64,000 nt of DNA, taken from NCBI RefSeq assembly GCF_013394165.1, contig NZ_CP041330.1:2906501-2970500 (forward strand), in the 5' to 3' direction. The notes under the pieces were generated by a model, which saw nothing but the letters and a program-made list of their open reading frames with translations, was not told the DNA's origin and did no database searches. This DNA is from Pseudoalteromonas sp. Scap06 (lineage in GTDB: Bacteria > Pseudomonadota > Gammaproteobacteria > Enterobacterales > Alteromonadaceae). Within the stretch, counting starts at the first letter, position 1. Every line of letters starts with the position of its first letter. Made by a program: the position numbers and the translations under genes. Positions 9,968-18,520 of the stretch are shown piece by piece.

Positions 9968-9997
9968 AAAGCCCCGCATTTTCATGCAGGGCTTTAT
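9968..9997 (-). terminator. Rho-independent terminator of rpoH
   Basis: On the minus strand, AAAGCCCTGC and GCGGGGCTTT form a stem around the loop ATGAAAAT, allowing one G-U pair. A run of Ts follows (seen as A's at 9963-9970 on the plus strand). It lies 16 bp after the rpoH stop codon. Confidence 0.88.
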
Positions 9998-10013
9998 CAG
10001 TTTTTTAGTGCGA

Positions 10014-10877
10014 CTAACTCATCGCGCTTTGTAATTTTTTCATTGCTGTTTTTTCCAGCTGGCGAACACGCTCTGCTGATACGCTGTATTTTTCAGCCAG
10101 CTCTTGCAGTGTTGCTTTATCGTCTGACAACCAACGAGCACTAACAATATCTTGAGAACGCTCATCAAGAGTTTTCAAAGCGCTAAATAAACGCGTATGT
10201 GACTGTTCTTGCCATTGTTGCTGTTCAATGTCGTCAGCTAAATCAGCAGAACCATCGGTTAAGTACTGTACCGGTGAGTAAGTACTAGTTGGCGCGTCAT
10301 CATTATCGTCGCCAGTTAAATCAAAGCCCATGTCTTGGCCGCTCATACGCGATTCCATTTCACGTACTTCTTTTTCACTCACACCTAGCTCGCTAGCTAC
10401 TGTGCTCACTTCAGCTTGGTTAAACCAACCTAAACGCTTTTTATTTTTACGTAAGTTAAAAAACAATTTACGTTGTGCTTTGGTCGTGGCCACTTTAACG
10501 ATACGCCAGTTTTTAAGCACAAACTCATGAATTTCGGCTTTAATCCAATGAACGGCAAATGAAACCAAACGTACACCCACTGATGGGTCAAAACGTTTTA
10601 CTGCTTTCATCAGTCCGATGTTACCTTCTTGAATTAAATCAGCTTGAGGTAACCCGTAACCCGAGTAGCTTTTAGCTATGTGCGCTACAAAGCGCAAATG
10701 CGACATAATGAGTTGCTTTGCAGCACTAAGATCGCCTTCTTCCTGAAGTCTTTTTGCAAGTTCCTGCTCTTGCTCAACTTTAAGCATAGGAATAGTACTA
10801 ACAGCTTGAAGGTAGCCGTCCATACTTGCGCTTTGTTGCCCAACTGTAAGTGCCATTGCGTATAAATCTTTACTCAT
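10014..10877 (-). CDS. rpoH: Heat-shock sigma factor RpoH (sigma-32)
   Basis: RpoH directs RNA polymerase to heat-shock promoters. The 287-residue protein has region 2 ([21 protein letters not shown], about 71-91), the RpoH-specific box [13 protein letters not shown] (about 135-147) and a region 4 helix-turn-helix ([20 protein letters not shown]). A strong ribosome binding site, GAGGTG, lies 5 nt upstream of the ATG. It follows ftsX on the same strand, as in E. coli, but has its own promoter region containing a perfect CIRCE operator at 10911-10937. HrcA repression is therefore likely to be added to the usual control of sigma-32. Confidence 0.98.
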   Translation of the reverse strand: MSKDLYAMALTVGQQSASMDGYLQAVSTIPMLKVEQEQELAKRLQEEGDLSAAKQLIMSHLRFVAHIAKSYSGYGLPQADLIQEGNIGLMKAVKRFDPSVGVRLVSFAVHWIKAEIHEFVLKNWRIVKVATTKAQRKLFFNLRKNKKRLGWFNQAEVSTVASELGVSEKEVREMESRMSGQDMGFDLTGDDNDDAPTSTYSPVQYLTDGSADLADDIEQQQWQEQSHTRLFSALKTLDERSQDIVSARWLSDDKATLQELAEKYSVSAERVRQLEKTAMKKLQSAMS

Positions 10878-10910
10878 TTTTCACCTCGGTGATAAACATT
10901 TGAAACCATC

Positions 10911-10937
10911 TTAGCACTCTTTTAGTAAGAGTGCTAA
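10911..10937 (-). promoter_or_regulatory. CIRCE operator (HrcA binding site) upstream of rpoH
   Basis: TTAGCACTC (10911-10919), a 9-nt spacer, then GAGTGCTAA (10929-10937) is an exact match to the CIRCE consensus bound by the heat-shock repressor HrcA. It lies 34 bp upstream of the rpoH start codon and overlaps the expected transcription start of the candidate promoter at 10943-10971. In the best-known cases CIRCE sits upstream of groESL or dnaK. Here it would place the sigma-32 gene under HrcA. No hrcA gene is in this window. Confidence 0.93.
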
Positions 10938-10942
10938 CTTGA

Positions 10943-10971
10943 ATTTAAAACTTTTTTGAATCATAAATCAA
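10943..10971 (-). promoter_or_regulatory. Candidate sigma-70 promoter of rpoH
   Basis: On the minus strand, TTGATT (10966-10971) and TTAAAT (10943-10948) are separated by 17 nt. The expected start falls at about 10936, inside the CIRCE element, which fits repression by steric block. The boxes match consensus only moderately. Confidence 0.5.
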
Positions 10972-11032
10972 GTGGTTTTTTTAGTGTTAAGTCAGTCTAC
11001 GCTAGGCGACTGAATAACCTATGAATTGATTT

Positions 11033-11070
11033 AGCCAAAACAAAAATAACCTTTTTGCTTTGGCTTTTTT
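11033..11070 (+). terminator. Long hairpin with T-tract on the plus strand, downstream of ftsX
   Basis: AGCCAAAACAAAAA and TTTTTGCTTTGGCT pair over 14 positions (one G-U or A-C type mismatch), with a loop of about 5 nt. A TTTTTT run and an AT-rich stretch follow on the plus strand. The hairpin lies after the ftsX stop, but its U-tract faces the plus strand. It could stop antisense transcription entering ftsX from the rpoH promoter side, or serve as a weak ftsX end. The orientation is what is odd. Confidence 0.5.
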
Positions 11071-11118
11071 ATTATTTTAAACTTAAAACATGACAGTTTT
11101 AAGAATTATATTAGAGCC

Positions 11119-12105
11119 CTAAACCTTATCAGGTTCTATTTCTGAGATGTAACGATTAACCGATAAGTAAGAACCAATAAAACCCAAACTAGTAGCAAGT
11201 AATACCAACGCGCCAAACTCATTAAGACTAAGCCCTATTAGCGTAAAACTGGTTTGATACACCCCTGCAACACTGCTTACTGCAGCAGATAGCCACCACA
11301 TCATTAATGCTACGCATATAAAAGCAAACAATCCGCCAATCACACCATACCAAATGCCAGTCCATAAAAAGGGAGCGTGTATAAAGGTATTAGTTGCCCC
11401 AACTAGCTTCATCACCTGTATTTCTTCTTTTTTATCCATAATAGATAAACGAATTGTATTGCCTATAATTAGCGTCACTGAGGTAAGTAATAGTAGCGCA
11501 ATCGTGATTACACTCTCTTTTAACAAACTTAGTAATGCATTTAGGCGCTCAAGCCAAGCGATATCAAGCTTGCCAAAGTCAACTTCGCGTTCGGCTTCAA
11601 GTTTTTTAAGCAATTGCTTAGCTGCATTAGGTTGGCTATGTCGTTGTGTTGGTGTGACTAAAACTACATTCGGTAACGGGTTGGTATCTAAATACTCTAA
11701 AGCCTGACCAAAGCCAGACATTTCTTTGAACTCATCCAAAGCCTCAGTGCGAGAAATAAAAGTCACAGTTTGTATTTCGGGATATAGCGCTAAGCGTTTA
11801 ACTAAGGTTTGCGTTTCTTTCTCGCTCATATTTTCTTTTACAAACAAGGATATTTCGCTGGCTTGCTCAAAACCACTACTCACTTGCTGCACATTTTTTA
11901 CCACTAAATATAGTGTAGCGGGCAAGGTTAAACTCAAACCGAGTACTGCAATGGTCATCATTGAAGCCAATGGCGTGCGCCACATTTCTCCTAGGCTGTA
12001 CACACCTTGGCGAAAAATATTAATAATAAAAAAGTAACCGCCAGAGAATACTGACTTTTTTTGTTTATCATTACTATTTTGACGGCTTTTGAACAGTAAA
12101 CTCAT
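11119..12105 (-). CDS. ftsX: Cell division protein FtsX
   Basis: FtsX is the membrane subunit of the FtsEX complex, which controls septal amidases through EnvC. The 328 residues show a cytoplasmic N-terminus, transmembrane segment 1 (about 43-68), a periplasmic loop that binds EnvC (about 70-190), and three C-terminal membrane segments (about 195-220, 245-270 and 295-318). The start overlaps the ftsE stop by 4 bp, a typical coupled pair. EnvC is encoded in the same window at 4499. Confidence 0.95.
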   Translation of the reverse strand: MSLLFKSRQNSNDKQKKSVFSGGYFFIINIFRQGVYSLGEMWRTPLASMMTIAVLGLSLTLPATLYLVVKNVQQVSSGFEQASEISLFVKENMSEKETQTLVKRLALYPEIQTVTFISRTEALDEFKEMSGFGQALEYLDTNPLPNVVLVTPTQRHSQPNAAKQLLKKLEAEREVDFGKLDIAWLERLNALLSLLKESVITIALLLLTSVTLIIGNTIRLSIMDKKEEIQVMKLVGATNTFIHAPFLWTGIWYGVIGGLFAFICVALMMWWLSAAVSSVAGVYQTSFTLIGLSLNEFGALVLLATSLGFIGSYLSVNRYISEIEPDKV

Positions 12106-12779
12106 AATCCCCCCTCAGCCAGTGGATCTTGGCTCATTCGTCCATCATGAAGCGTTAAACTGCGGTACTTCATCCGTGACACTAAGCCCAAATCATGAGT
12201 GGCAATTAAAACCGTGGTGCCATGTTTATTAAAGTCTTCAAACAGGCGTAATATTTCCATTGATAATTCAGGGTCTAAGTTACCGGTAGGTTCATCGGCT
12301 AGCAATATAGGTGGCGAATTGACGATGGCTCGTGCAATCCCGACTCGTTGTTGTTCACCACCAGAAAGTGTAGAAGGGTGACAGCGCACTTTATCTAACA
12401 AGCCTACTTTATCAAGCGCTCCATGTACACGTTTGGCAATTTGCTTGTGGTGAGTCCCTTCAATAATTAAGGGCAAAGCAACGTTATCAAATACCGTATA
12501 TCGCTCTAATAATCGATGATTTTGAAAAATAATACCAATGTCGCGACGTGCATACGGAATTTGACGGGAATTTAATTTATTTAAATCCACGCCATTAATA
12601 AACACGTTTCCTGCAGAAGGACGTTCCATTAAGCTAATAAGCTTTAATAGTGTACTTTTACCAGCCCCACTGTGACCAGTTAGAAAGGCCAATTCGCCAG
12701 GCTTTATATGAAAGTTCACTTTTTCAAGCGCACGGTGTCCACCGGCATAGGTTTTACTTACTTGCTGAAAATTTATCAT
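12102..12779 (-). CDS. ftsE: Cell division ATP-binding protein FtsE
   Basis: FtsE is the ATPase of the FtsEX ABC-type complex. The 225 residues contain Walker [10 protein letters not shown] (about 36-44), a Q-loop in IIFQNHRLL, the signature [14 protein letters not shown] (about 138-151) and Walker [13 protein letters not shown] (about 158-169). It overlaps ftsX by 4 bp. ftsY lies 93 bp upstream and is separated by a terminator-like hairpin. Confidence 0.97.
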   Translation of the reverse strand: MINFQQVSKTYAGGHRALEKVNFHIKPGELAFLTGHSGAGKSTLLKLISLMERPSAGNVFINGVDLNKLNSRQIPYARRDIGIIFQNHRLLERYTVFDNVALPLIIEGTHHKQIAKRVHGALDKVGLLDKVRCHPSTLSGGEQQRVGIARAIVNSPPILLADEPTGNLDPELSMEILRLFEDFNKHGTTVLIATHDLGLVSRMKYRSLTLHDGRMSQDPLAEGGL

Positions 12780-12844
12780 TTTTTATTATTGCCAATTTAT
12801 TGTTAGCCTTAGGCTCTAAAATAAAATGGTATTCCTCGCAATTA

Positions 12845-12866
12845 AAAAGGGAGCAGGCTCCCTTTT
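12845..12866 (-). terminator. Terminator-like hairpin between ftsY and ftsE
   Basis: AAAAGGGAGC and GCTCCCTTTT form a 10-bp stem with a 2-nt loop, which is tight. TTTTTAATT follows on the minus strand, 6 bp after the ftsY stop. It could end or attenuate ftsY transcription before ftsEX. Confidence 0.7.
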
Positions 12867-12872
12867 GGTAAA

Positions 12873-14846
12873 TTAAGCGTCGTCCTCATCTTGACTAAAT
12901 AGCGCGTCAATAAAGTCATCGCTCTTGAAGGTACGTAAATCATCAATACTTTCACCTACGCCAATGTAACGAATAGGAATATTAAACTTATCGGCAACGG
13001 CAAAAATAACCCCACCTTTAGCAGTACCATCAAGCTTTGATAATGTGATACCTGTTAAACCTACACATTGATTAAATAAGTTTACTTGGCTAATTGCATT
13101 TTGGCCTGTACCAGCATCAATAGTCAGCATCACTTCATGAGGTGCATCAGGGTCTACTTTTTTCATTACACGGGCTATTTTTTCAAGCTCTTGCATTAAG
13201 TTATCTTTATTTTGCAAGCGCCCTGCTGTATCAGCAATTAACACATCGACATTACGTGCTTTTGCAGCTTGAAAAGCATCAAATACTACCGATGCACTAT
13301 CAGCACCTGTATGTTGAGCTATTACCGGAATGCTGTTGCGTTCACCCCATACTTGAAGCTGCTCTACCGCTGCAGCTCTAAAAGTATCACCGGCAGCAAG
13401 CATGACCGACTTACCTTGATTTTGGAATTGCTTGGCCATTTTACCAATGGTGGTGGTTTTACCTACGCCGTTTACCCCTACCATTAAAATAACAAAAGGT
13501 TTTTTATCTGCTGGTATTTCTAAAGGCTGCTCTGCTGTTTTTAGCATAGTTGCCATTTCTTGTTTCATAAGCTCATAAAGCGCATCACCATCTTTAAGTT
13601 GCTTGCGATCGGCTGCATCAGTTAAATTATCAATAAGCTTCATGGTGGTATCAACACCGAGATCAGCAGTAAGTAACTGAGTCTCTAGCTCTTCAAATAA
13701 TTCGTCGTCAATTTTTTTACCGCTAAAAATTGACGAAAAACCAGAGCCAATATTAACTCGAGTTTTAAGTAAGCCTTTTTTGAGACGAGAGAAAAAGCCT
13801 TCTTTTTTAGGTTTTTCCGCTTTCTTTGCTTCTTCCTCTGCAAGCTCTGCGGTCAGTCGCTGTTGCTCTAGGCGTTCAGCCTCTTCTTCAGCTGCAATAC
13901 GCTGTTGTTCTAAACGCTCACTCTCTGCTTGTTCTGCTGCAATACGCTGTTGCTCTAAACGCTCATTCTCAGCTTTTTCTGCTGCAATACGCTGTTGTTC
14001 TAAACGCTCATTCTCAGCTTGCTCTGCTGCAATACGCTGTTGCTCTAAACGCTCATTCTCAGCTTGCTCTGCAGCAATACGCTGTTGTTCTAAGCGCTCG
14101 TTTTCAGCTTGTTCTGTTGCAATACGCTGTTGTTCTAAACGCTCATGCTCAGCCGCAATACGCTGTTGTTCTAAGCGCTCATTCTCAGCTTGTTCTGCTC
14201 CAATACGCTGTTGCTCTAAACGCTCATTCTCAGCTTGTTCTGCTGCTATGCGCTGTTGCTCTAAACGCTCATTCTCAGCTTGTTCTGCTTCAATGCGCTG
14301 TTGCTCTAAACGCTCATTCTCAGCTTGTTCAGCCGCAATACGTTGTTGTTCTAGGCGATCATTCTCAGCTTTTTCAGCTGCTATACGCTCTTGCTCTAAC
14401 AACATTTGCGCTTCTTGTTCTGCTAAACGTTGAGCTTGCTCTTGTCTTTGCTGCTCGGCATCTGCCTGTTGTTTAGCCAATAGCTCAGCGTTAGCTTGTT
14501 CAATCGCTTGTTTTTCTGCTGCCGCAGCGCGTTGTGCTTGCGCCTGTTTTTCTTGCTCTAAACGCTCTGTCTCTGCTTTTTCGGCAGCTATTTGTTGTTC
14601 GGCTTTTTCAGCTTGCTCTTGCGCTAAACGTTCTGCTTCAGCTTGTTCAGCTGCAATTCGGGCTTGTTCTAAACGTTCGGCTTCAGCTTGCAAACGCTCT
14701 GCCTCGGCCTTCTCTGCTGCTAAGCGCTCCTGTTCGGCTTTTTCTGCCTGCTCGTTTGCTAATGCTTGTTGTTTATCAGCTTCTGCTTGTTTTTTATCTG
14801 ACTTGCCAAAACCGAGCCACGACATGAATTTACTTTTTTTTGCCAT
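12873..14846 (-). CDS. ftsY: Signal recognition particle receptor FtsY with extended repeat coiled coil
   Basis: FtsY is the SRP receptor GTPase that docks translating ribosomes at the membrane. The C-terminal NG domain (about residues 355-650) is complete, with G1 GVNGVGKTT, G3 DTAGRLQ and G4 SKLDGTAKGG. The N-terminal A domain is very long (about 340 residues) and made of Glu/Gln/Ala/Arg-rich helix. Within it, residues about 142-330 are tandem 15-residue units of the form ERLEQQRIAAEQAEN. The total of 657 residues exceeds E. coli FtsY (497). The repeats probably form one long charged coiled coil that extends the membrane-targeting region. One unit is 3 residues short. Confidence 0.96.
   Translation of the reverse strand: MAKKSKFMSWLGFGKSDKKQAEADKQQALANEQAEKAEQERLAAEKAEAERLQAEAERLEQARIAAEQAEAERLAQEQAEKAEQQIAAEKAETERLEQEKQAQAQRAAAAEKQAIEQANAELLAKQQADAEQQRQEQAQRLAEQEAQMLLEQERIAAEKAENDRLEQQRIAAEQAENERLEQQRIEAEQAENERLEQQRIAAEQAENERLEQQRIGAEQAENERLEQQRIAAEHERLEQQRIATEQAENERLEQQRIAAEQAENERLEQQRIAAEQAENERLEQQRIAAEKAENERLEQQRIAAEQAESERLEQQRIAAEEEAERLEQQRLTAELAEEEAKKAEKPKKEGFFSRLKKGLLKTRVNIGSGFSSIFSGKKIDDELFEELETQLLTADLGVDTTMKLIDNLTDAADRKQLKDGDALYELMKQEMATMLKTAEQPLEIPADKKPFVILMVGVNGVGKTTTIGKMAKQFQNQGKSVMLAAGDTFRAAAVEQLQVWGERNSIPVIAQHTGADSASVVFDAFQAAKARNVDVLIADTAGRLQNKDNLMQELEKIARVMKKVDPDAPHEVMLTIDAGTGQNAISQVNLFNQCVGLTGITLSKLDGTAKGGVIFAVADKFNIPIRYIGVGESIDDLRTFKSDDFIDALFSQDEDDA
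13846..14421 (-). repeat. 45-bp tandem repeat array inside ftsY
   Basis: Units starting at about 13891, 13936, 13981, 14026, 14071, 14116, 14152, 14197, 14242, 14287, 14332 and 14377 are spaced 45 bp apart, except for one 36-bp step at 14116-14152. Each encodes about 15 residues with the core RLEQQRIAAE. All changes keep the frame. The array is prone to copy-number change by slippage or recombination. It is coding and not a CRISPR array: there are no unique spacers. Confidence 0.93.
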
Positions 14847-15051
14847 ACTTGCTAATAACCACTTATAAAAATCTGATAAACTAACGATAATGATAGCGTG
14901 CTTTTAAGCCTAAATAATTGCTTTTTAGCAACACGTTATCCTCGAGGGTGCATAATAGTAACACTTTTAGCGCAGTTGAAAAATGACACGCCGTGATATG
15001 ATTGCAATATTATCTGAGCTAGATCATAGATACCAATTTTTAGTGAGTTAA

Positions 15052-15657
15052 ATGAGAAAAAAAAACACACAAAATAACACCACCCATAAATCAGCCGATG
15101 GCTTTATTAGAATCATTAGCGGCCAATTTCGCGGTCGTAAACTGCCAGTAAAAGACGTTCAAGGCTTGCGCCCTACAACCGACAGAATAAAAGAAACGGT
15201 ATTCAATTGGTTAATGCACGACACCCGCGATGCGCGCACTCTCGATTGCTTTGCCGGCTCTGGTGGTTTAGGATTTGAAGCGCTATCTCGCTTTGCTAAA
15301 AACACCACATTTTTAGAGCTTGATGCGTTAGCAGCAAAACAGCTAACGCAAAATGTTACCACCCTTAATGCGCAAAATGCACAGGTACTCAATACTAATA
15401 CCCTGACCTTTCTTGAAAGCAAAAACACCAGTGAGGCATTTAATTTAGTTTTTATTGACCCGCCATTTCGCAAAAATTTAGCCCAATCATGCTGTGATTT
15501 ATTAGAAAATAATCAATGGCTCGACCCTGACGCACTGATATACGTTGAGGTAGAAACGGAGTTAAGCTCGTTTAAAGCACCTAGTAACTGGTTGTTAATA
15601 AAAGAGAAAAAAGCTGGGCAAGTTTTTTGCAGGCTATACCAACGGTATATAAATTAA
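15052..15657 (+). CDS. rsmD: 16S rRNA (guanine(966)-N(2))-methyltransferase RsmD
   Basis: RsmD methylates G966 of 16S rRNA using SAM. The 201-residue product has the family opening IISGQFRGRKL and RPTTDRIKETVFNWL, the SAM-binding LDCFAGSGGLGFEALSR (about 62-78), and the catalytic DPPF motif near residue 141. It is divergent from ftsY, as in E. coli. No clear ribosome binding site beyond GTGAG near 15041 was seen. The product is soluble and acts on the 30S subunit or its assembly intermediate. Confidence 0.95.
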   Translation: MRKKNTQNNTTHKSADGFIRIISGQFRGRKLPVKDVQGLRPTTDRIKETVFNWLMHDTRDARTLDCFAGSGGLGFEALSRFAKNTTFLELDALAAKQLTQNVTTLNAQNAQVLNTNTLTFLESKNTSEAFNLVFIDPPFRKNLAQSCCDLLENNQWLDPDALIYVEVETELSSFKAPSNWLLIKEKKAGQVFCRLYQRYIN

Positions 15658-15802
15658 CACTGTTTTAGCGGTCGGGTTTCTGTTAATATTATCCTTTACA
15701 TGTGGTGTTGCTTCGGATTACAATACCGCACCATTTTTGAACCACTTGATCAATGTTTGATCAACTTGAGCAACGCTCATAATTTAGGTAGGTGAATTTT
15801 TA

Positions 15803-16018
15803 ATGCCAGTAATTAAAGTAAGAGAGAACGAACCGTTTGACGTAGCACTTCGTCGCTTCAAGCGTTCATGTGAAAAAGCAGGTATCCTTTCAGAAGTTCG
15901 TCGTCGCGAGCACTATGAAAAACCAACAGCTGAGCGTAAGCGTAAAAAAGCAGCTGCTGTTAAACGTCACATGAAAAAACTTTCTCGTGATAACGCTCGT
16001 CGCGTTAAATTATACTAA
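15803..16018 (+). CDS. rpsU: 30S ribosomal protein bS21
   Basis: The 71-residue basic protein matches bS21 over its whole length ([20 protein letters not shown] at the start, a Lys/Arg-rich C-terminus). It helps initiation by base-pairing mRNA to the 30S subunit. It opens the macromolecular synthesis cluster rpsU-dnaG-rpoD, with a yqeY gene placed between rpsU and dnaG. TATTAT near 15687 in the leader is a possible -10 box. A ribosome binding site, TAGGTAGGTG, precedes the ATG. Confidence 0.98.
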
Positions 16019-16037
16019 TATATTAGGTCTTGTATAA

Positions 16038-16484
16038 ATGAGCCTTTTAATAACGCTAAAAGATGCGCAAAAAGATGCGATGAGAGCTAAAGACAAACAA
16101 CGTCTTAATCCTATTCGCATGGTACTTGCTGCAATCAAGCAACGTGAAATTGACGAGCAAATAACACTAGACGACGCAGATATTACCTCCGTTATAGTGA
16201 AGCTTGTTAAACAACGTCGCGACTCTTACACTCAGTACAAAGATGCTGGGCGTGATGATTTAGCTGAAATTGAAGCCAATGAGATTACAGCACTTGAAGC
16301 TTTTTTACCTCAACAATTGAGTGAAGAAGAAATCATTGCTCTCATTGACGCGGCTATTGCTGATACTAACGCAGCAGGTATGCAAGACATGGGTAAAGTA
16401 ATGGGTATAATCAAAAGCAAAGCCGAAGGTCGTGCCGATATGGGCAAAATCTCAGGTTTAATTAAGCAACGATTAACTGCCTAA
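16038..16484 (+). CDS. yqeY: GatB/YqeY domain-containing protein
   Basis: The 148-residue cytoplasmic protein spans the YqeY fold (an alpha-helical domain shared with the tail of the GatB amidotransferase subunit). Recognisable parts are the N-terminal KDAMRAKDKQRLNPIRMVLAAIKQ, the middle EANEITALEAFLPQQLSEEEI and the C-terminal GMQDMGKVMGIIKSKAEGRADM-type region. The precise role is unknown; a link to tRNA-dependent amidation is only inferred from the fold. It starts 19 bp after rpsU and ends at a terminator, so rpsU-yqeY can be a separate transcript from dnaG. Confidence 0.9.
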   Translation: MSLLITLKDAQKDAMRAKDKQRLNPIRMVLAAIKQREIDEQITLDDADITSVIVKLVKQRRDSYTQYKDAGRDDLAEIEANEITALEAFLPQQLSEEEIIALIDAAIADTNAAGMQDMGKVMGIIKSKAEGRADMGKISGLIKQRLTA

Positions 16485-16515
16485 TACTCCCACATACATT
16501 AAGTATGATTGAAGT

Positions 16516-16538
16516 AAACCGAGCCTTGAGCTCGGTTT
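16516..16538 (+). terminator. Terminator after yqeY
   Basis: AAACCGAGC and GCTCGGTTT form a 9-bp stem with the loop CTTGA, followed by CTTCGTTT. It lies 31 bp after the yqeY stop. The T-run is imperfect, so some read-through into dnaG is possible. Confidence 0.75.
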
Positions 16539-16570
16539 CTTCGTTTAGAGCACTTCAAAAAAATATGCAT

Positions 16571-16598
16571 TTGTGTTCCAATCTCTGCGTATTATAAT
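16571..16598 (+). promoter_or_regulatory. Candidate sigma-70 promoter for dnaG
   Basis: TTGTGT (16571-16576) and a perfect TATAAT (16593-16598) are separated by 16 nt. They lie just after the yqeY terminator and about 45 bp before dnaG. This suggests that dnaG-rpoD can be transcribed independently of rpsU-yqeY. Confidence 0.7.
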
Positions 16599-16644
16599 TC
16601 GCTTTTAACACTTTTATATTTACCTTAGGGCTGTACTTTAAACA

Positions 16645-18396
16645 ATGGCTGGAAAGATCCCACGCAACTTTATCGATGATTTATTGGCACGAACCGATAT
16701 TGTCGACCTGATTGACTCAAAGGTAGGGTTGAAAAAAGCGGGCAAAGACTATCAAGCTTGCTGTCCTTTTCACAATGAAAAATCGCCTTCGTTTACTGTA
16801 TCGCAAGATAAACAGTTTTATCATTGCTTTGGCTGTGGCGCTAACGGCAATGCTATTTCTTTTGTTATGGAATATGACAAACTTGAGTTTGTTGATGCAA
16901 TTGAAGAGCTAGCCAGTTTACTTAACCTAGATGTTCCTCGCGAACAAGGAAGTAGTAATGGCCCAGAACGCACCGCAGCACAAAAACGTTCAGACTACGA
17001 TTTAATGCTCCATGCAGCGCGTTTTTATCAACACCAGTTAAAACATCATAGTAATTCTGAAACAGTAATAGACTATGTAAAAGGTCGCGGCTTAAGCGGC
17101 GCAACAGTTAAAAAGTTTATGATGGGCTATGCGCCCAGCGAATGGGAAGGCCTCTGCCAACAGCTTGGACGTAATCAAGAACAAAAAGAGCAATTAGTTG
17201 AGCTGAAGCTCGCATCTGAAAAAACGCCAGGTAAGCAATTCGATTTTTTCCGTGATCGTTTAATGTTTCCTATTCGTGATAAACGCGGTCGCGTAATTGC
17301 TTTTGGTGGCCGTGTAATGCAAGCAGATCAGGGGCCAAAATATTTAAACTCTCCTGAAACACGAATATTCCACAAAGGCTTTGAACTTTATGGCCTTTAT
17401 GAAGCAAAACAAGCACACAAAAAACTCGATCATATACTTATAGTCGAAGGTTATATGGACGTCGTTGCGCTGGCTGAACAAGGAATAGAATACGCAGTTG
17501 CCGCACTCGGCACAGCGACAACCAGCGAGCATATGCACACCTTATTTAGAACCACTGACAAAGTTATTTGTTGCTACGACGGTGACCGTGCAGGTAAAGA
17601 TGCCGCGTGGCGTGCACTGGAAAATGCACTTCCTTACTTAAACGATGGCAAAGCACTGCATTTTGTATTTTTACCCGATGGTGAAGACCCTGATTCACTC
17701 GTTCAACAAGAAGGTAAAGAGGCTTTTGAGCAGCGCCTAGAAAACGCCGATGACTTCACTAAAGTGCTGTTTAATAAACTAAGTAAAGAGATTGATTTAA
17801 CGCTCGATTCCGGTAAGGCTAAGTTACTCAGTGCAGCACTGCCATTAATTGAAAAAATCCCAAGTGAGTTCTATCAAGAAAATATCTTGGAGCAACTTGG
17901 CAGATTAATTGGTCGCACCCGTGAGCAACTCAATAATCACTTAAAAACACCAAAACAGCAGCAGGCAATTGAACGTAAATTTAAAATTACACCGATGCGC
18001 CAAGCGATAGGCATTTTAGTTCAGCACCCTAATTTGGCAAAAAGCGTGCCCTACTTGCCTGATTTAGCACAAATGAATATTGCAGGAATCGGCTTGTTAT
18101 TACGCCTACAACATCAAGCGTTACAAAAAGATGGTATTACCACTGCACAAATTCTCGAATCATTTAGAGACACTGATGACTATGAGCCACTAACTAAGTT
18201 GGCTACATGGCAACATCAAATAAATGAAGAGCGTTTAGAGACTGTTTTTCAAAATACTTTTAAATTTATTGAAGATCAGTGTTTAAATTATCGACTAGAG
18301 ACCCTATTAATAAAAGACAAGACACAGGGCTTAAATAGCGATGAACGACTAGAATGTCATTTGCTAATGACAGCGTTAAAAGCAACGAACAGCTAG
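16645..18396 (+). CDS. dnaG: DNA primase DnaG
   Basis: DnaG makes RNA primers at the replication fork. The 583-residue protein has an N-terminal zinc ribbon (CCPFHNEKSPSF ... FYHCFGCG, about residues 39-65), an RNA polymerase core with the Toprim motif IVEGYMDVVAL (about 266-276) and CYDGDRAGKDAAW (about 310-322), and a C-terminal helical domain that should bind the DnaB helicase. It lies upstream of rpoD in the conserved order, with its own candidate promoter at 16571-16598. Confidence 0.98.
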   Translation: MAGKIPRNFIDDLLARTDIVDLIDSKVGLKKAGKDYQACCPFHNEKSPSFTVSQDKQFYHCFGCGANGNAISFVMEYDKLEFVDAIEELASLLNLDVPREQGSSNGPERTAAQKRSDYDLMLHAARFYQHQLKHHSNSETVIDYVKGRGLSGATVKKFMMGYAPSEWEGLCQQLGRNQEQKEQLVELKLASEKTPGKQFDFFRDRLMFPIRDKRGRVIAFGGRVMQADQGPKYLNSPETRIFHKGFELYGLYEAKQAHKKLDHILIVEGYMDVVALAEQGIEYAVAALGTATTSEHMHTLFRTTDKVICCYDGDRAGKDAAWRALENALPYLNDGKALHFVFLPDGEDPDSLVQQEGKEAFEQRLENADDFTKVLFNKLSKEIDLTLDSGKAKLLSAALPLIEKIPSEFYQENILEQLGRLIGRTREQLNNHLKTPKQQQAIERKFKITPMRQAIGILVQHPNLAKSVPYLPDLAQMNIAGIGLLLRLQHQALQKDGITTAQILESFRDTDDYEPLTKLATWQHQINEERLETVFQNTFKFIEDQCLNYRLETLLIKDKTQGLNSDERLECHLLMTALKATNS

Positions 18397-18520
18397 TCAG
18401 ATTTGATTTAGGCTGTTATACTGTGCTATTCACTGCGTCACATTATTCTGGTTAGCCTTTGAGCAAACTCCATGATGGCGCCTGTTGTATCAACTTATCA
18501 GAGTGGAAGAAACAATCTCT

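Noticed and set aside
13846..14421. Possible CRISPR array
   Set aside because: The repeats are contiguous 45-bp coding units without unique spacers, and no cas genes are present.
13780..14476. Two long overlapping antisense reading frames opposite the ftsY repeats
   Set aside because: They are open only because the 45-bp repeat lacks stops in those frames, and the products are Ser/Cys/Arg- or Leu/Ala-rich repeats. The sense strand clearly encodes FtsY.
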